Positions 33,024-41,965 of a stretch of 64,000 nt of DNA are shown piece by piece; position 1 is the first letter of the stretch, and each line of letters opens with the position of its first letter. Origin of the DNA: Pseudomonas oligotrophica (GTDB taxonomy: Bacteria > Pseudomonadota > Gammaproteobacteria > Pseudomonadales > Pseudomonadaceae); the NCBI RefSeq assembly GCF_021726475.1, contig NZ_JAKJRU010000008.1, positions 62,001 through 126,000 on the forward strand, given 5' to 3'. The notes beneath the pieces were generated by a model. That model did no database searches, was not told the DNA's origin, and saw only the letters and a program-made list of their open reading frames with translations. Both the position numbers and the translations under genes were made by a program.

Positions 33024-33105
33024 GGTGGAAAAAAGCTGCGCTTGTTTTCCACCCTACGGAGCCCGCAGGCCGGCGTAGGGTGGACAACGGCGCAGCCTTG
33101 TCCAC
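33024..33105. repeat. Repetitive palindromic element inside the lut operon
   Basis: Three consecutive dyads: GGTGGAAAA/TTTTCCACC (33024-33053), CCACCCTACG/CGTAGGGTGG (33049-33083) and GTGGACAA/TTGTCCAC (33080-33105). The sequence GTAGGGTGGACAA with these palindromes resembles the dispersed intergenic repeats common in pseudomonads. It sits between lutB and lutC and would form strong hairpins in the operon mRNA. Confidence 0.7.
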
Positions 33106-33134
33106 GCGGGCGTTGAGGCTGCAACGGTCGAGGC

Positions 33135-34595
33135 TCATCGCTTGCCCTCCAGGTGTTCCTTGGCCAGCTCGTGCAGCGAGCGGGCAGCCGGTTTCGGTGC
33201 GCTGTGGTTCTGCGTCCAGGGGCCGATGTTCGATGGCGTCAGGGCGCGCAGGCGTGTGGCGAAGAAGCCGAACAGGCGGTACAGCGTCGGGCTGGTGTTG
33301 AGCAGGCGCCAGCCGGCCCAGATCAGCCGCTCTTTGCGCGAGTACTTGCTGCCCTGGCCGCGCATGACCTTGTGCGGGTCGTCCGGTGCCTTGACGTTCT
33401 CCTCGCGCAGGCGCCGCAGGAGGGTCGGAATCGGAATCTTCACCGGGCAGACTTCGCCGCAGGCGCCGCACAGCGACGAGGCGCTGGGGTGGTCCGGCAC
33501 CTTGTCCAGGCCGACCATGTGCGGAGTAATGATCTTGCCGATCGGCCCGGGGTAGACCTCGCCGTAGGTGTGGCCGCCGACGCGGGTGTACACCGGGCAG
33601 TGGTTCATGCAGGCGCCGCAGCGGATGCAGTTGAGGGTCTGGCGCAGCTCGCTGTCGGCGAAGGCCTGGCTGCGGCCGTTGTCCAGCAGGATCAGGTGCA
33701 CTTCCTGCGGGCCATCGAGCTCGTGCGCCTTGCGCGGGCCGGAGATCATGTTGACGTAGGTGGTGATCGGCTGGCCCAGCGCCGAACGGGTCAGCAGCGA
33801 GAGCAGCGGGACCACGTCGCGCAGGTTTTCCACCACCTTTTCGATGCCGGTGACGGCGATATGTACCGGCGGCACGGTGGTGCTCATGCGGCCGTTGCCT
33901 TCGTTCTCCACCAGCAGCAGGGTACCGGTCTCGGCCACCGCGAAGTTCACCCCGGAGACGCCGATATCGGCCTCGAAGAACTTCTGCCGCAGGGTGCGGC
34001 GGCCGATCTGAATGAGCTGGTCGACATCCTTGGTGTACTCCACGCCGAGTTTCTCGTGGAACAGGGACGCGACCTGGCCGGCGTTCTTGTGGATTGCCGG
34101 CATGATGATATGGGAAGGCTTTTCGTGGTCGAGCTGGACGATGTACTCGCCCATGTCCGATTCCAGGCATTCGATGCCATGGCCCTCGAGGAAATGGTTC
34201 ATCTCCATCTCTTCGCTGACCATCGATTTGCCCTTGATCACTTGTCGCGCCTCGTGAGCGCGGGCGATCTCGAGGACGATGTTGTTCGCCTCGTCTACCG
34301 TCTCCGCCCAGTGCACTTTCACACCGTTGCGGGTCAGGTTGGCTTCCAGCCGCTCGAGCAGTTCGGGCAGCTTGGACAGTGCGCGAGCGCGGATATGGTT
34401 GCCCATCTCGCGCAGCCGCTCGCGTTCGTCGGCATCGCTGAACGCCGCGGCGCGCTTGGTCATCAGCGAGTCCATGGCGGTGCGGAAGTTGCGCCGCAGC
34501 TGCTCGTCCTTCAGCGACTTGCGGGCACGGGCGCGGAAGTCCGGGTCGCCGGCGTTCTCGATCTGGATCGCGGGGATGCGCTGTTCGGCGTTCAT
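33135..34595 (-). CDS. lutB: L-lactate utilization iron-sulfur protein LutB/LldF
   Basis: A 486-aa subunit of the L-lactate oxidising complex. The N-terminal LUD domain (VIKGKSMVSEEMEMNHFLE; ETGTLLLVENEGNGRMSTTV) precedes a ferredoxin domain with two 4Fe-4S clusters, CIRCGACMNHCPVY and CGACGEVCPVKIP. The C-terminus has the usual DUF3390-like tail. The ATG at 34595 overlaps the lutA stop by 4 bp (translational coupling). Upstream open frame to 34817 is inside lutA and not used. Confidence 0.95.
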   Translation of the reverse strand: MNAEQRIPAIQIENAGDPDFRARARKSLKDEQLRRNFRTAMDSLMTKRAAAFSDADERERLREMGNHIRARALSKLPELLERLEANLTRNGVKVHWAETVDEANNIVLEIARAHEARQVIKGKSMVSEEMEMNHFLEGHGIECLESDMGEYIVQLDHEKPSHIIMPAIHKNAGQVASLFHEKLGVEYTKDVDQLIQIGRRTLRQKFFEADIGVSGVNFAVAETGTLLLVENEGNGRMSTTVPPVHIAVTGIEKVVENLRDVVPLLSLLTRSALGQPITTYVNMISGPRKAHELDGPQEVHLILLDNGRSQAFADSELRQTLNCIRCGACMNHCPVYTRVGGHTYGEVYPGPIGKIITPHMVGLDKVPDHPSASSLCGACGEVCPVKIPIPTLLRRLREENVKAPDDPHKVMRGQGSKYSRKERLIWAGWRLLNTSPTLYRLFGFFATRLRALTPSNIGPWTQNHSAPKPAARSLHELAKEHLEGKR

Positions 34596-35413
34596 CGGGC
34601 ACCTCCGGTGCGTTGCCAGAGGAAGCTCGCCAGATGCTGGCCGCGCAGGGCTTCGCGCTGCTTTTCCAGCGAGCCGTTGATGTTCATCAGGCAGCCGCAG
34701 TCGGCGCTGACCACCTGATGCGCGCCGGATTCCTTCAGCGCACGGGTCTTGTCCAGCACCATGGCGCCGGAGATGTCGGGCATGCGCACGCTGAAGGTGC
34801 CACCGAAGCCGCAGCATTCGCTTTCGTGGTCATGCTCGACGCGCTCGACCTGGCCCAGCTGGGCGAGCAGGGCGCGGCCGTGCAGGTGGGTGTTCATCTC
34901 GCGGCGGGCCGAGCAGGAGGTGTGCAGGGCGACCTTGGTCGGCGTGCCGGCGTCCTTGAACTCGACCTTGCAGACGTTGAGCAGGAACTCGGCCAGCTCG
35001 AAGGTGCGCTCGGCGAGCGCTTGCGCCTTCTTGAGGGTCTGCGGCTCGTCCTTGAACAGGTCCAGATAGTGGTGGCGCAGCATGCCGGCGCAGGAACCGG
35101 AAGGGACGACCACCGGCCAGTCGTTGGCGAACAGCTCCAGCTGCGCGCGGGCGACCTTGCGCGCCTCGTCGGTATAGCCGGTGGTGTAGGCCGGCTGGCC
35201 GCAGCAGGTCTGGCCCTGCGGGTAGTGCACGGTCAATCCTTCGCGTTCGAGCAGGCGGATGGCATCCAGGCCAGCCTCGGGATAGAACAGATCCACCACG
35301 CAGGTACCGAACAGGTAAACCTGGCTCGGCTTGGCAGGATATTCGCGTGGTTTGGGCAGCGGCGGCGCGACGCGGGTGGCGTTCGGCGCGGCGTTGTAGA
35401 AGAGTTCACTCAT
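34592..35413 (-). CDS. lutA: L-lactate utilization protein LutA/LldE
   Basis: A 273-aa protein with two CCG (cysteine-rich) domains, CCGQPAYTTG and CCGFGGTFSV, plus Cys residues in LFGTCVVDLF and HTSCSARREM, all of the LutA/GlpC-like Fe-S family. It works with LutB and LutC to oxidise L-lactate to pyruvate. The start ATG at 35413 is preceded by GGAG; an upstream open extension lies in the intergenic space. It follows lldP by 96 bp, with a hairpin between. Confidence 0.94.
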   Translation of the reverse strand: MSELFYNAAPNATRVAPPLPKPREYPAKPSQVYLFGTCVVDLFYPEAGLDAIRLLEREGLTVHYPQGQTCCGQPAYTTGYTDEARKVARAQLELFANDWPVVVPSGSCAGMLRHHYLDLFKDEPQTLKKAQALAERTFELAEFLLNVCKVEFKDAGTPTKVALHTSCSARREMNTHLHGRALLAQLGQVERVEHDHESECCGFGGTFSVRMPDISGAMVLDKTRALKESGAHQVVSADCGCLMNINGSLEKQREALRGQHLASFLWQRTGGAR

Positions 35414-35470
35414 CGGCTTGGTCTCCGGGTGGGCCCGGTTATCCGCACGGGGCGGGATGTTGGAAACGCT

Positions 35471-35495
35471 CTTGCCCCGCGCATGGCGGGGCAAG
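35471..35495 (-). terminator. Intra-operon hairpin between lldP and lutA
   Basis: CTTGCCCCGC-GCATG-GCGGGGCAAG, a perfect 10-bp stem. It lies between the permease and enzyme genes of one operon and lacks a T-run; likely an attenuator or mRNA-processing element setting relative expression. Confidence 0.6.
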
Positions 35496-35509
35496 ACTTC
35501 ACGGTTCGA

Positions 35510-37204
35510 TCACTGCCCGACCAGCGGGTCGCTCACGCCCATCACATAGATCGCGATCAGCGTCAGCAGGCCCGAGATCAGCACGTAGTAAAGCGTCGGC
35601 CAGACCGTCTTACGAAGCGTAGTTCCTTCGCGGCCGAGCAACCCGACCGTGGCCGAGGCGGCGACCACGTTGTGGATCGCCACCATGTTGCCCGCCGCGG
35701 CCCCGACGGCCTGGGCGGCGACGATCAGCGCGCCGGAGATGGTCAGGCTGTGCGCCACACCATACTGGAACTGGCTGAGCATCATGTTGCTGACGGTGTT
35801 GGAGCCGGCAATGAAGGCGCCCAGTGCGCCGACGCTCGGCGCCAGCAGCGGGTAGACCGAGCCGACGCTGTCGGCGACGAAGCGCGCCATGGTGATCGGC
35901 ATGCTCGCCAGCTCGGCGCCGTTGACCCCGGAGTTGATCAGGATGCGCACCATCGGCACGGTGAACAGCAGGACGAAGCCGGCACCGATCAATACCTTGC
36001 TCGACTCACCGACGGCGGCGGCCAGTTCGCGGGCCTTCATGCCGTGCAGGAAGAAGGTGGCCAGGACCACCAGCACCAGGATGCCGCCGGGCAGGTACAG
36101 CGGCATGAAGTCGGCCTTGACGCCGGCTTCGCCGAGGATGTCCGGGAACAGCAGCACGACGGATTTCATGAAGGCGCCGACTTCCGGCACCGTGCGGCTG
36201 ATCACCAGCAGCGCACCGACCAGTACGTAGGGCAGCCAGGCGCGCACGGCGCTCATCGGCTTGGCGGTCAGTTCGTCGAGCTTCATCTCCACGCTGCCGA
36301 GCCACTCGCTGGGCCACTCGCGGGCATCGGCGAAGTCCCAGGTCTTCTTCGGTACCAGGAAACCGAAATGCGCGGCCGTAGTGACAATGGCCAGACCAAT
36401 CAGGCCGCCGAGCAGGGACGGGAACTCCGGGCCGAGCAGCAGGCCGGTGGCGACGTAGGGCAGGGTAAAGGCCAGGCCGGCGAACAGCGCGAAGGGCAGC
36501 ACCTCGAAGCCGGCCTTCCAGCTCTTTTCCTTGCCGAAGAAGCGGGTCAGCAGCAGCACCATGATCAGCGGCATCACCGTGCCGGTCATCGCATGCAGGA
36601 TCGCCACCTCGCCGGTGATCAGCCGCAGGAAGGCGTCCCAGCTCGAGCCCTGGGCGGCCAGTTGCGCGCCGAGCGCCGCGGTATCCAGGCCGCCGTTGAT
36701 GCCGATGATGATCGGCGTACCGACCGCGCCGAAGGATACCGGCGTGGACTGCACCAGCATGCCGAGCATCACCGCGGCCAGCGCCGGGAAGCCGATGGCC
36801 ACCAGCAGCGGGGCGGCGATGGCGGCCGGGGTGCCGAAGCCGGAGGCGCCTTCGATGAAGCAGCCGAACAGCCAGGCGATGATGATCGCCTGGATTCGCC
36901 GGTCGGGGCTGATGGTGGTGAAGCCCGCGCGGATCGCGGTGATGCCGCCCGAATGCTTGAGCGTGTTGAGCAGCAGGATGGCGCCGAAGATGATCCACAG
37001 CACGCCGGCGGTGATCACCAGGCCCTGCAGGGTCGAGGCGAGCACGCGGTTGAAGCTCATGTCCCAGACATAGAGCGCGATACCGGCCGTCAGCAGGTAG
37101 ACCACCGGCATGGCGCGCTTGGCAGGCCAGCGCAGGCCGATCAGCAGGATGGCGGCAAGCAGGATGGGGGAAAACGCCAGGAAGGCGAGTAGGCCGTTGG
37201 ACAT
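35510..37204 (-). CDS. lldP: L-lactate permease
   Basis: A 564-aa inner-membrane lactate/proton symporter of the LctP family, with about 12-14 hydrophobic helices, the family pattern [20 protein letters not shown] around residue 110 and a C-terminal [17 protein letters not shown]. The ATG has the ribosome binding site CAGGAG. It is the first gene of the operon lldP-lutA-lutB-lutC-dld and divergent from lldR, with LldR-type operators between them. Expression would be induced by lactate. Confidence 0.96.
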   Translation of the reverse strand: MSNGLLAFLAFSPILLAAILLIGLRWPAKRAMPVVYLLTAGIALYVWDMSFNRVLASTLQGLVITAGVLWIIFGAILLLNTLKHSGGITAIRAGFTTISPDRRIQAIIIAWLFGCFIEGASGFGTPAAIAAPLLVAIGFPALAAVMLGMLVQSTPVSFGAVGTPIIIGINGGLDTAALGAQLAAQGSSWDAFLRLITGEVAILHAMTGTVMPLIMVLLLTRFFGKEKSWKAGFEVLPFALFAGLAFTLPYVATGLLLGPEFPSLLGGLIGLAIVTTAAHFGFLVPKKTWDFADAREWPSEWLGSVEMKLDELTAKPMSAVRAWLPYVLVGALLVISRTVPEVGAFMKSVVLLFPDILGEAGVKADFMPLYLPGGILVLVVLATFFLHGMKARELAAAVGESSKVLIGAGFVLLFTVPMVRILINSGVNGAELASMPITMARFVADSVGSVYPLLAPSVGALGAFIAGSNTVSNMMLSQFQYGVAHSLTISGALIVAAQAVGAAAGNMVAIHNVVAASATVGLLGREGTTLRKTVWPTLYYVLISGLLTLIAIYVMGVSDPLVGQ

Positions 37205-37312
37205 GGATCAGACTCCTGCGGCAGGCTGGCGGAGCGGGCCGCAGCTGGCCCCCGGCTGGTGGATCGGGTGAGACGTCATGCGTTGGTCCTCTTCTTATTC
37301 AGGTTGCCTGTC

Positions 37313-37329
37313 AATTGGTAATACCAATT
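37313..37329. promoter_or_regulatory. LldR-type operator O1 (perfect palindrome)
   Basis: AATTGGTA-A-TACCAATT, 17 bp, matches the TTGGT-N3-ACCAA form used by FadR-subfamily GntR regulators such as LldR and PdhR. It lies 109 bp upstream of lldP in the divergent region. Confidence 0.85.
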
Positions 37330-37454
37330 CTGCCAGGCGAAGAGGCAGGGTAAGAGTTGCCGCTCCGGTGCGTCAATTAGGGTGCTATAGACATTGGTAG
37401 TAGCGTTGCGGCTTGCCGCCGGACGGCGTCGTCGTTAGCCTTGCGCAATTTTCA

Positions 37455-37471
37455 AAGTGGTCAAACCAATC
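37455..37471. promoter_or_regulatory. LldR-type operator O2 before lldR
   Basis: AAGTGGTCAAACCAATC, the O1 palindrome with a few changes, ending 12 bp before the lldR ATG. Two operators flanking the divergent promoters suit repression of both lldP and lldR, possibly with looping. Confidence 0.65.
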
Positions 37472-37483
37472 TCGGGAAGTTTC

Positions 37484-38284
37484 ATGGAAATCGGAATGGT
37501 GCGCCAGCGGCGGCTGGCCGACGACATCGTCACGCAGCTGGAAACCATGATCCTGGAGGGCACGCTCAAGGCTGGCGAGCGCCTGCCGGCCGAGCGCGCG
37601 CTGGCCGAGCAGTTCGGCGTCTCGCGGCCATCGCTGCGCGAGGCGATCCAGAAGCTGGTGGCCAAGGGGTTGCTGGTCAGTCGCCACGGTGGCGGCAACT
37701 TCGTCTCGCAGTCGCTGGGCTCGACCTTCAGCGATCCGCTACTGCACCTGTTGGAGAGCAATACCGACGCCCAGCGCGACCTGCTGGAGTTCCGCCATAC
37801 CTTGGAAGGCAGCTGCGCCTACTATGCGGCGCTGCGCGCCACCGAGGTGGACCAGCGCCGCCTCAGCGACGCCTTCGCGGTGCTGCAGGACTGCTACACG
37901 CGCGAAGGCAAGGTCACCCGTGCCGAGGAGGGCGCGGCCGATGCGCAGTTCCACCTGGCGATCGCCGAGGCCAGCCACAATGCGGTGCTGCTGCACACCA
38001 TCCGCGGGCTGTTCGACCTGCTCAAGCGCAACGTGGTGACCAACATCGGCGGCATGTACGCGCTGCGCGACGAGACGCGTCACATGCTGATGAACCAGCA
38101 CCGCGAACTCTACGAGGCGATCATGGCGCGCCGCGCGGACGAGGCGCGCGACGTGATCCACCGGCATATCAACTATGTGCAGGAAGTGCTCGCCGAGGGC
38201 CAGCAGGAAGCGCGGCGCCTGGCGCGAGCGCAGCGCCGACAGGGCTCTGCGGGTGGCGAACTGCAGGCCTCAGGCGACAAGTAG
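37484..38284 (+). CDS. lldR: GntR/FadR-family lactate regulator LldR
   Basis: A 266-aa transcription factor. The N-terminal winged helix (RLADDIVTQLETMILEGTLK, ERLPAERALAEQFGVSRPSL) is followed by an FCD effector domain with metal-binding residues (FRHTLEGSCAY; FHLAIAEASHN; HRELYEAIMARR). LldR represses lactate genes until lactate binds. The ATG at 37484 has CGGGAAG directly upstream and starts the normal N-terminus; a GTG at 37457 lies within operator O2, so it is less likely. Divergent from lldP. Confidence 0.93.
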   Translation: MEIGMVRQRRLADDIVTQLETMILEGTLKAGERLPAERALAEQFGVSRPSLREAIQKLVAKGLLVSRHGGGNFVSQSLGSTFSDPLLHLLESNTDAQRDLLEFRHTLEGSCAYYAALRATEVDQRRLSDAFAVLQDCYTREGKVTRAEEGAADAQFHLAIAEASHNAVLLHTIRGLFDLLKRNVVTNIGGMYALRDETRHMLMNQHRELYEAIMARRADEARDVIHRHINYVQEVLAEGQQEARRLARAQRRQGSAGGELQASGDK

Positions 38285-38294
38285 GGACGTGGAA

Positions 38295-38316
38295 CGGGAG
38301 CCGCGATGGGCTCCCG
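38295..38316. terminator. Hairpin between lldR and smpB
   Basis: CGGGAGCC-GCGATG-GGCTCCCG, an 8-bp perfect stem between convergent genes. No good T-run is present (CTTG), so a weak bidirectional terminator. Confidence 0.55.
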
Positions 38317-38328
38317 CTTGTGGCAGCG

Positions 38329-38811
38329 TCAGTCGTCCTTGCCCTTGCTGCGCATGGCGCGCTGGATCTCGCGGTCGGAGTCGCGCTCCTTCTCGCTGTG
38401 GCGCTTGTCGAACTCCTTCTTGCCCTTGGCCAGGGCGATCTCGCACTTGATCATGTGCTTCTTCCAGTACAGCGCCAGCGCCACGCAGGCGTAGCCTTTC
38501 TGCTGTACGGCACCGAACAGCTTGCCCAGCTCGCGCTTGTTCAGCAGCAGCTTGCGGGTGCGCGTCGGGTCGGCGATGACGTGGGTGCTGGCGCTGGTCA
38601 GCGGGCTGATGTGCGCGCCCATCAGCCAGGCTTCGCCATCCTTGAGCAGCACGTAGCTGTCGACCAGCTGCGCCTTGCCGGCGCGCAGGCTCTTGACTTC
38701 CCAGCCGGCGAGCACAAGCCCGGCCTCGAATTTCTGTTCGATGAAGTAGTCGTGCAGCGCCTTCTTGTTCAGCGCGATGGTCCCGGGGGACTGTTTTTTC
38801 TGTTTGGCCAT
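38329..38811 (-). CDS. smpB: SsrA-binding protein SmpB
   Basis: A 160-aa tmRNA-binding protein needed for trans-translation. Start [20 protein letters not shown] and the conserved blocks [21 protein letters not shown], then [20 protein letters not shown] and the Lys/Arg-rich C-terminal tail ([16 protein letters not shown]) that enters the mRNA channel are all seen. The gene is convergent with lldR and divergent from ratA. The start at 38811 is preferred over an open upstream extension. It works with the tmRNA encoded in this window. Confidence 0.97.
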   Translation of the reverse strand: MAKQKKQSPGTIALNKKALHDYFIEQKFEAGLVLAGWEVKSLRAGKAQLVDSYVLLKDGEAWLMGAHISPLTSASTHVIADPTRTRKLLLNKRELGKLFGAVQQKGYACVALALYWKKHMIKCEIALAKGKKEFDKRHSEKERDSDREIQRAMRSKGKDD

Positions 38812-38988
38812 AGGGCGCGCATTATAGGGAGTCGCGCAGCGGCTGGCGACAGGCGCGCAGCGGGGGCGAACTTGAGGCGATCCGGCTAATCCCGGACAAT
38901 GCTGCACGATGTTTCAGGCGCCGGTGCCCCGGTGCCTGGCTCGACGCTGACCGGCCGGCCGGCGCTCGTACCGAAGTAGAAGGTCCGC

Positions 38989-39423
38989 ATGACGACGCAT
39001 ATTCAACGCTCCGCGCTGCTGCCCTATCCCGCGCAGGCTCTGTTCGACATGGTCAACGACGTGGCGAGCTACCCGCAGTTCCTGCCCTGGTGCACGGCCA
39101 CCGAGGTGCTGTCCAGCAGCGATACGCTCATGCAGGCGAGCATGACGGTGGGCAAGGCGGGGCTGAGCCAGCGCTTCAAGACCCGCAATCAGCTGGAGCC
39201 GGGCAAGCGTATCGAGATGACTCTCGAGGAAGGGCCGTTCAGCCACCTGCACGGCATCTGGGAATTCAAGGCGCTCGGCGAGAAGGCCTGCAAGATCAGC
39301 CTCGACCTGCGCTTCGACTACGCCGGGCCGCTGGTCAAGATGGCCCTGGGCCCGCTGTTCACCCAGGCTGCCAACACCCTGGTCGATGCCTTCTGCGAAA
39401 GGGCCAGGCAACTCTATGGATAA
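38989..39423 (+). CDS. ratA: RatA/COQ10-family START-domain protein
   Basis: A 144-aa START-like (SRPBCC) protein. The start MTTHIQRSALLPYPAQALFDMVNDV and YPQFLPWC are signatures of the RatA/Coq10 family. In E. coli RatA was described as a toxin blocking 70S assembly, while Coq10 homologues bind ubiquinone; the latter role is possible here. It is divergent from smpB, a conserved neighbourhood, and overlaps rnfH by 8 bp. Confidence 0.92.
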   Translation: MTTHIQRSALLPYPAQALFDMVNDVASYPQFLPWCTATEVLSSSDTLMQASMTVGKAGLSQRFKTRNQLEPGKRIEMTLEEGPFSHLHGIWEFKALGEKACKISLDLRFDYAGPLVKMALGPLFTQAANTLVDAFCERARQLYG

Positions 39424-39724
39424 GCCGATCGCCATCGAGGTCGTCTACGCCCTGGCCGACCGCCAGCGCCTGCTGAGCCTCACCGTGCCGCCGGGCACCA
39501 GCGTGCGCCAGGCTGCGCTGCTTTCGGGCATGGACCGTCATTTCCCCGGGCTGGACCTGGCCGGCGCGCCGCTGGGCATCTTTGGCAAGGCGGTGGCCAA
39601 GCCCGACGAGCGGCTGGTACAGGACGGCGAGCGGGTGGAGATCTACCGCCCGCTGATCGCCGATCCGAAGGAGGTGCGCAAGCAGCGCGCTGCCAAGGCT
39701 GCGGCGAAGAAGGCCGACGACTGA
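39416..39724 (+). CDS. rnfH: RnfH-family ubiquitin-like protein
   Basis: A 102-aa beta-grasp (UPF0125/RnfH) protein, with VYALADRQRLLSLTVPPGTS, then GIFGKAV and ERVEIYRPLIADPKEVRKQR; the Ala/Lys-rich tail is typical. Cellular role is unclear despite the Rnf name. The ATG at 39416 lies inside the end of ratA (overlap 8 bp), with GGGCC-type weak ribosome binding, so translation is likely coupled. A strong terminator follows. Confidence 0.9.
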   Translation: MDKPIAIEVVYALADRQRLLSLTVPPGTSVRQAALLSGMDRHFPGLDLAGAPLGIFGKAVAKPDERLVQDGERVEIYRPLIADPKEVRKQRAAKAAAKKADD

Positions 39725-39740
39725 GCGTGCCAGGGCAGGC

Positions 39741-39767
39741 ACAAGGCCGGGCAATGCCCGGCCTTGT
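39741..39767. terminator. Terminator after ratA-rnfH
   Basis: ACAAGGCCGGGC-AAT-GCCCGGCCTTGT, a perfect 12-bp stem followed by CTTGTCT on the right, between convergent rnfH and the SIMPL-domain gene. Confidence 0.8.
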
Positions 39768-39820
39768 CTTGTCTGCTGTGGATCGGTCGCGGGGCGCCTG
39801 GCGGTCGTGCGGCGGCCGGC

Positions 39821-40519
39821 TCAGGGTTGCACGACCTCGATCACGCCGCTGGCGGTAAGGCTGATCGGCCGGCTGCCGGCCTCGATCTCCGGTACGGCGG
39901 CGGCATCGAACATGGCGGTTTTCATCCGCGGGCTGTGCAGCGGCTGGAAGCCGCCGCCATCGAGGCTGAGGCTGACCAGCCGGTATTCGCGGCCGCCCAG
40001 CGCCTCGGTGGCCAGTTTTGCGCGGGCGCGGAACGCGGCCACCGCCTCCTTCAGCAGGGCGTCCTCGGTCTGCCTGCCGAGCGTCTCGGACACGCTGAAC
40101 TGCATGTCGGCCATCTTCAGCGTCTGCAGAAGCTCGGCGACAAGCCCCGCCAGCATGGCGAAATCGGCGCTCTCCAGGTGCAGTTCGGCGCGCTCGCGCC
40201 AGCCGACGATCTTCTGTCCCTTGTCGTCGTAGACCGGGTAGCTGCTGCGATTGCCCTGGCGGGTAGTGACGCCCTTGGCCAGCCGCGCGCGCTGCATGGC
40301 CTGGTTGAGGGTCTGGGTGGTGCCCTCGGCCAGGCGCGCCGGATCGCTGTGCTGGCTCTCGCTGTAGAGCGTGACCTGCATGCGGTCGTGCGGCACCTCG
40401 CGACTGACCTCGGCGCGCAGCGACACCTGGTTGTAGCGCGGCTCGTCGGCCAGGGCCGGGGCGCCGATGGCCGTTAGGCATGCCAGCAGGGCGATGCTGT
40501 GAGAGACTCGCTTGAACAT
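39821..40519 (-). CDS. Periplasmic SIMPL-domain (DUF541) protein
   Basis: A 232-aa secreted protein with a signal peptide (start MFKRVSHSIALLACLTAIG, cut near ALA) and a single SIMPL/DUF541 domain: QVSLRAEVSREVPHDRMQVT, then the helical middle and the final SLTASGVIEVVQP. Family members include E. coli YggE and form oligomeric periplasmic or outer-membrane assemblies; YggE is tied to oxidative stress. The ATG at 40519 is chosen, as the upstream ORF extension would block secretion. It is divergent from roxS. Confidence 0.9.
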   Translation of the reverse strand: MFKRVSHSIALLACLTAIGAPALADEPRYNQVSLRAEVSREVPHDRMQVTLYSESQHSDPARLAEGTTQTLNQAMQRARLAKGVTTRQGNRSSYPVYDDKGQKIVGWRERAELHLESADFAMLAGLVAELLQTLKMADMQFSVSETLGRQTEDALLKEAVAAFRARAKLATEALGGREYRLVSLSLDGGGFQPLHSPRMKTAMFDAAAVPEIEAGSRPISLTASGVIEVVQP

Positions 40520-40679
40520 GGGCTGCTCCTTGTCGTGTGCAGAGAGGACGGGCAAGAGGAATCGAGCGATGAATGTAACCGGCCCTGGCCGTTTGCACAG
40601 TGAATCCGTGCGTCCCGTTGCCGCACGGGATTCGGCGTATGGGTGGCTTCGTTATACTCGCCGCATCCTTGGAGACCCC

Positions 40680-41933
40680 ATGTATTCATCCGTTCAGCTG
40701 CTGTCGGCCAGCCGCGAGAATCTGCGGCTGCTGATCCTGATCCGAATTCTCGTGCTCGCCGCCCAGTCCGGTGCGGTGGGCATCGCCTATGCGACCCAGC
40801 TGCTGACGCTGCCCTGGCTGGCTCTGGGCGTGACCCTGGCGCTGTCGGCGCTGCTCTGCCTGGGCACCGCGCTGCGCCTGCGCGGGCCCTGGCCGGTGAC
40901 CGAGCTCGAGTACGCCGTGCACCTGGGCTGCGACCTGCTGATCCATAGCGCGCTGCTGTACTACTCCGGCGGCTCGACCAACCCCTTCGTCTCCTATTAC
41001 CTGGTGCCGCTGACCATCGCCGCGGCCACGCTGCCGTGGCTGTACTCGATCGTGCTGTCGGGCTTCGCCCTGGCCGGCTACACCGCGATGCTGATCTGGT
41101 ACGATCCCCTGCAACTCGATCCGGCGCAACGCGCCACGCTGCAGGTCTACGGCATGTGGCTGAGCTTCGCCCTGGCCGCCGCGCTGATCACCTTCTTCGT
41201 CGCCCGCATGGCCGAGCAGTTGCGCCAGCAGGCCCAGCTGCAGGCCCAGCGCCGCGAGGAGAGCATGCGCGACCAGCAACTGTTGGCGGTGGCGACCCAG
41301 GCGGCCGGCGCGGCCCACGAGCTGGGCACGCCGCTGGCGACCATGAGCGTGCTGCTCAAGGAATTGCGCCAGGAATACAAGGAACCCCAGCTCCACGAGG
41401 ACCTCGGGCTGCTGCAGTCCCAAGTCCAGCTGTGCAAGGAAAGCCTGCAGCAACTGGTGCGCGCGGCCGAGGCCGACCGTCGCCAGGCAGTCCAGGAGCA
41501 GACGGCCAGGGAGTGGGTCGATGCCGTGCTGCAGCGCTGGCACCTGATGCGCCCCGAGGCGACCTATCGCTTCCAGTGCCTGGGCAAGGGCAGCGCGCCG
41601 CGGCTGATGCCGGCGGCCGACCTCAGCCAGTCGCTGCTCAACCTGCTGAACAATGCCACCGATGCCTGTCCGGACGACCTCGACGTGCGCCTGGACTGGG
41701 ACGCCCAGTGGGTCAAGCTGACCATCCGCGACCACGGGGCCGGCGTGCCGCTGGCCATCGCCGAGCAGATCGGCCGGCCGTTCATCACCACCAAGGGCAA
41801 GGGATTCGGCCTCGGCCTGTTTCTCAGCCAGGCCAGCGTGACCCGCGCCGGCGGCACCGTGAAGCTCTACAACCACGAAGAAGGTGGCACACTGACCGAG
41901 TTGCGCCTGCCGCATGGCTTGCTGCGCAGCTGA
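40680..41933 (+). CDS. roxS: Redox-sensing histidine kinase RoxS (RegB/PrrB type)
   Basis: A 417-aa membrane kinase of the RegB family. Six transmembrane helices occupy residues about 15-180; the ubiquinone-sensing loop GGSTNPF is present between helices 3 and 4. The H-box is AGAAHELGTPLATMSVLL and the ATPase motifs are LLNLLNNATDA, DHGAGVP and GKGFGLGLFLSQA. It controls respiratory genes by redox state through RoxR, 32 bp downstream. The ATG at 40680 gives the family N-terminus; the frame is open further up. Confidence 0.93.
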   Translation: MYSSVQLLSASRENLRLLILIRILVLAAQSGAVGIAYATQLLTLPWLALGVTLALSALLCLGTALRLRGPWPVTELEYAVHLGCDLLIHSALLYYSGGSTNPFVSYYLVPLTIAAATLPWLYSIVLSGFALAGYTAMLIWYDPLQLDPAQRATLQVYGMWLSFALAAALITFFVARMAEQLRQQAQLQAQRREESMRDQQLLAVATQAAGAAHELGTPLATMSVLLKELRQEYKEPQLHEDLGLLQSQVQLCKESLQQLVRAAEADRRQAVQEQTAREWVDAVLQRWHLMRPEATYRFQCLGKGSAPRLMPAADLSQSLLNLLNNATDACPDDLDVRLDWDAQWVKLTIRDHGAGVPLAIAEQIGRPFITTKGKGFGLGLFLSQASVTRAGGTVKLYNHEEGGTLTELRLPHGLLRS

Positions 41934-41965
41934 CATTCAGGCGTGCCAATTGGAGGAATGCAGAC

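Noticed and set aside
34613-37192. 859-aa open frame antisense to lutA and lldP
   Set aside because: Composition (Gly/Gln/Asp/Arg/His-rich, no motifs) is the known mirror frame of high-GC genes; the opposite strand holds clear genes.
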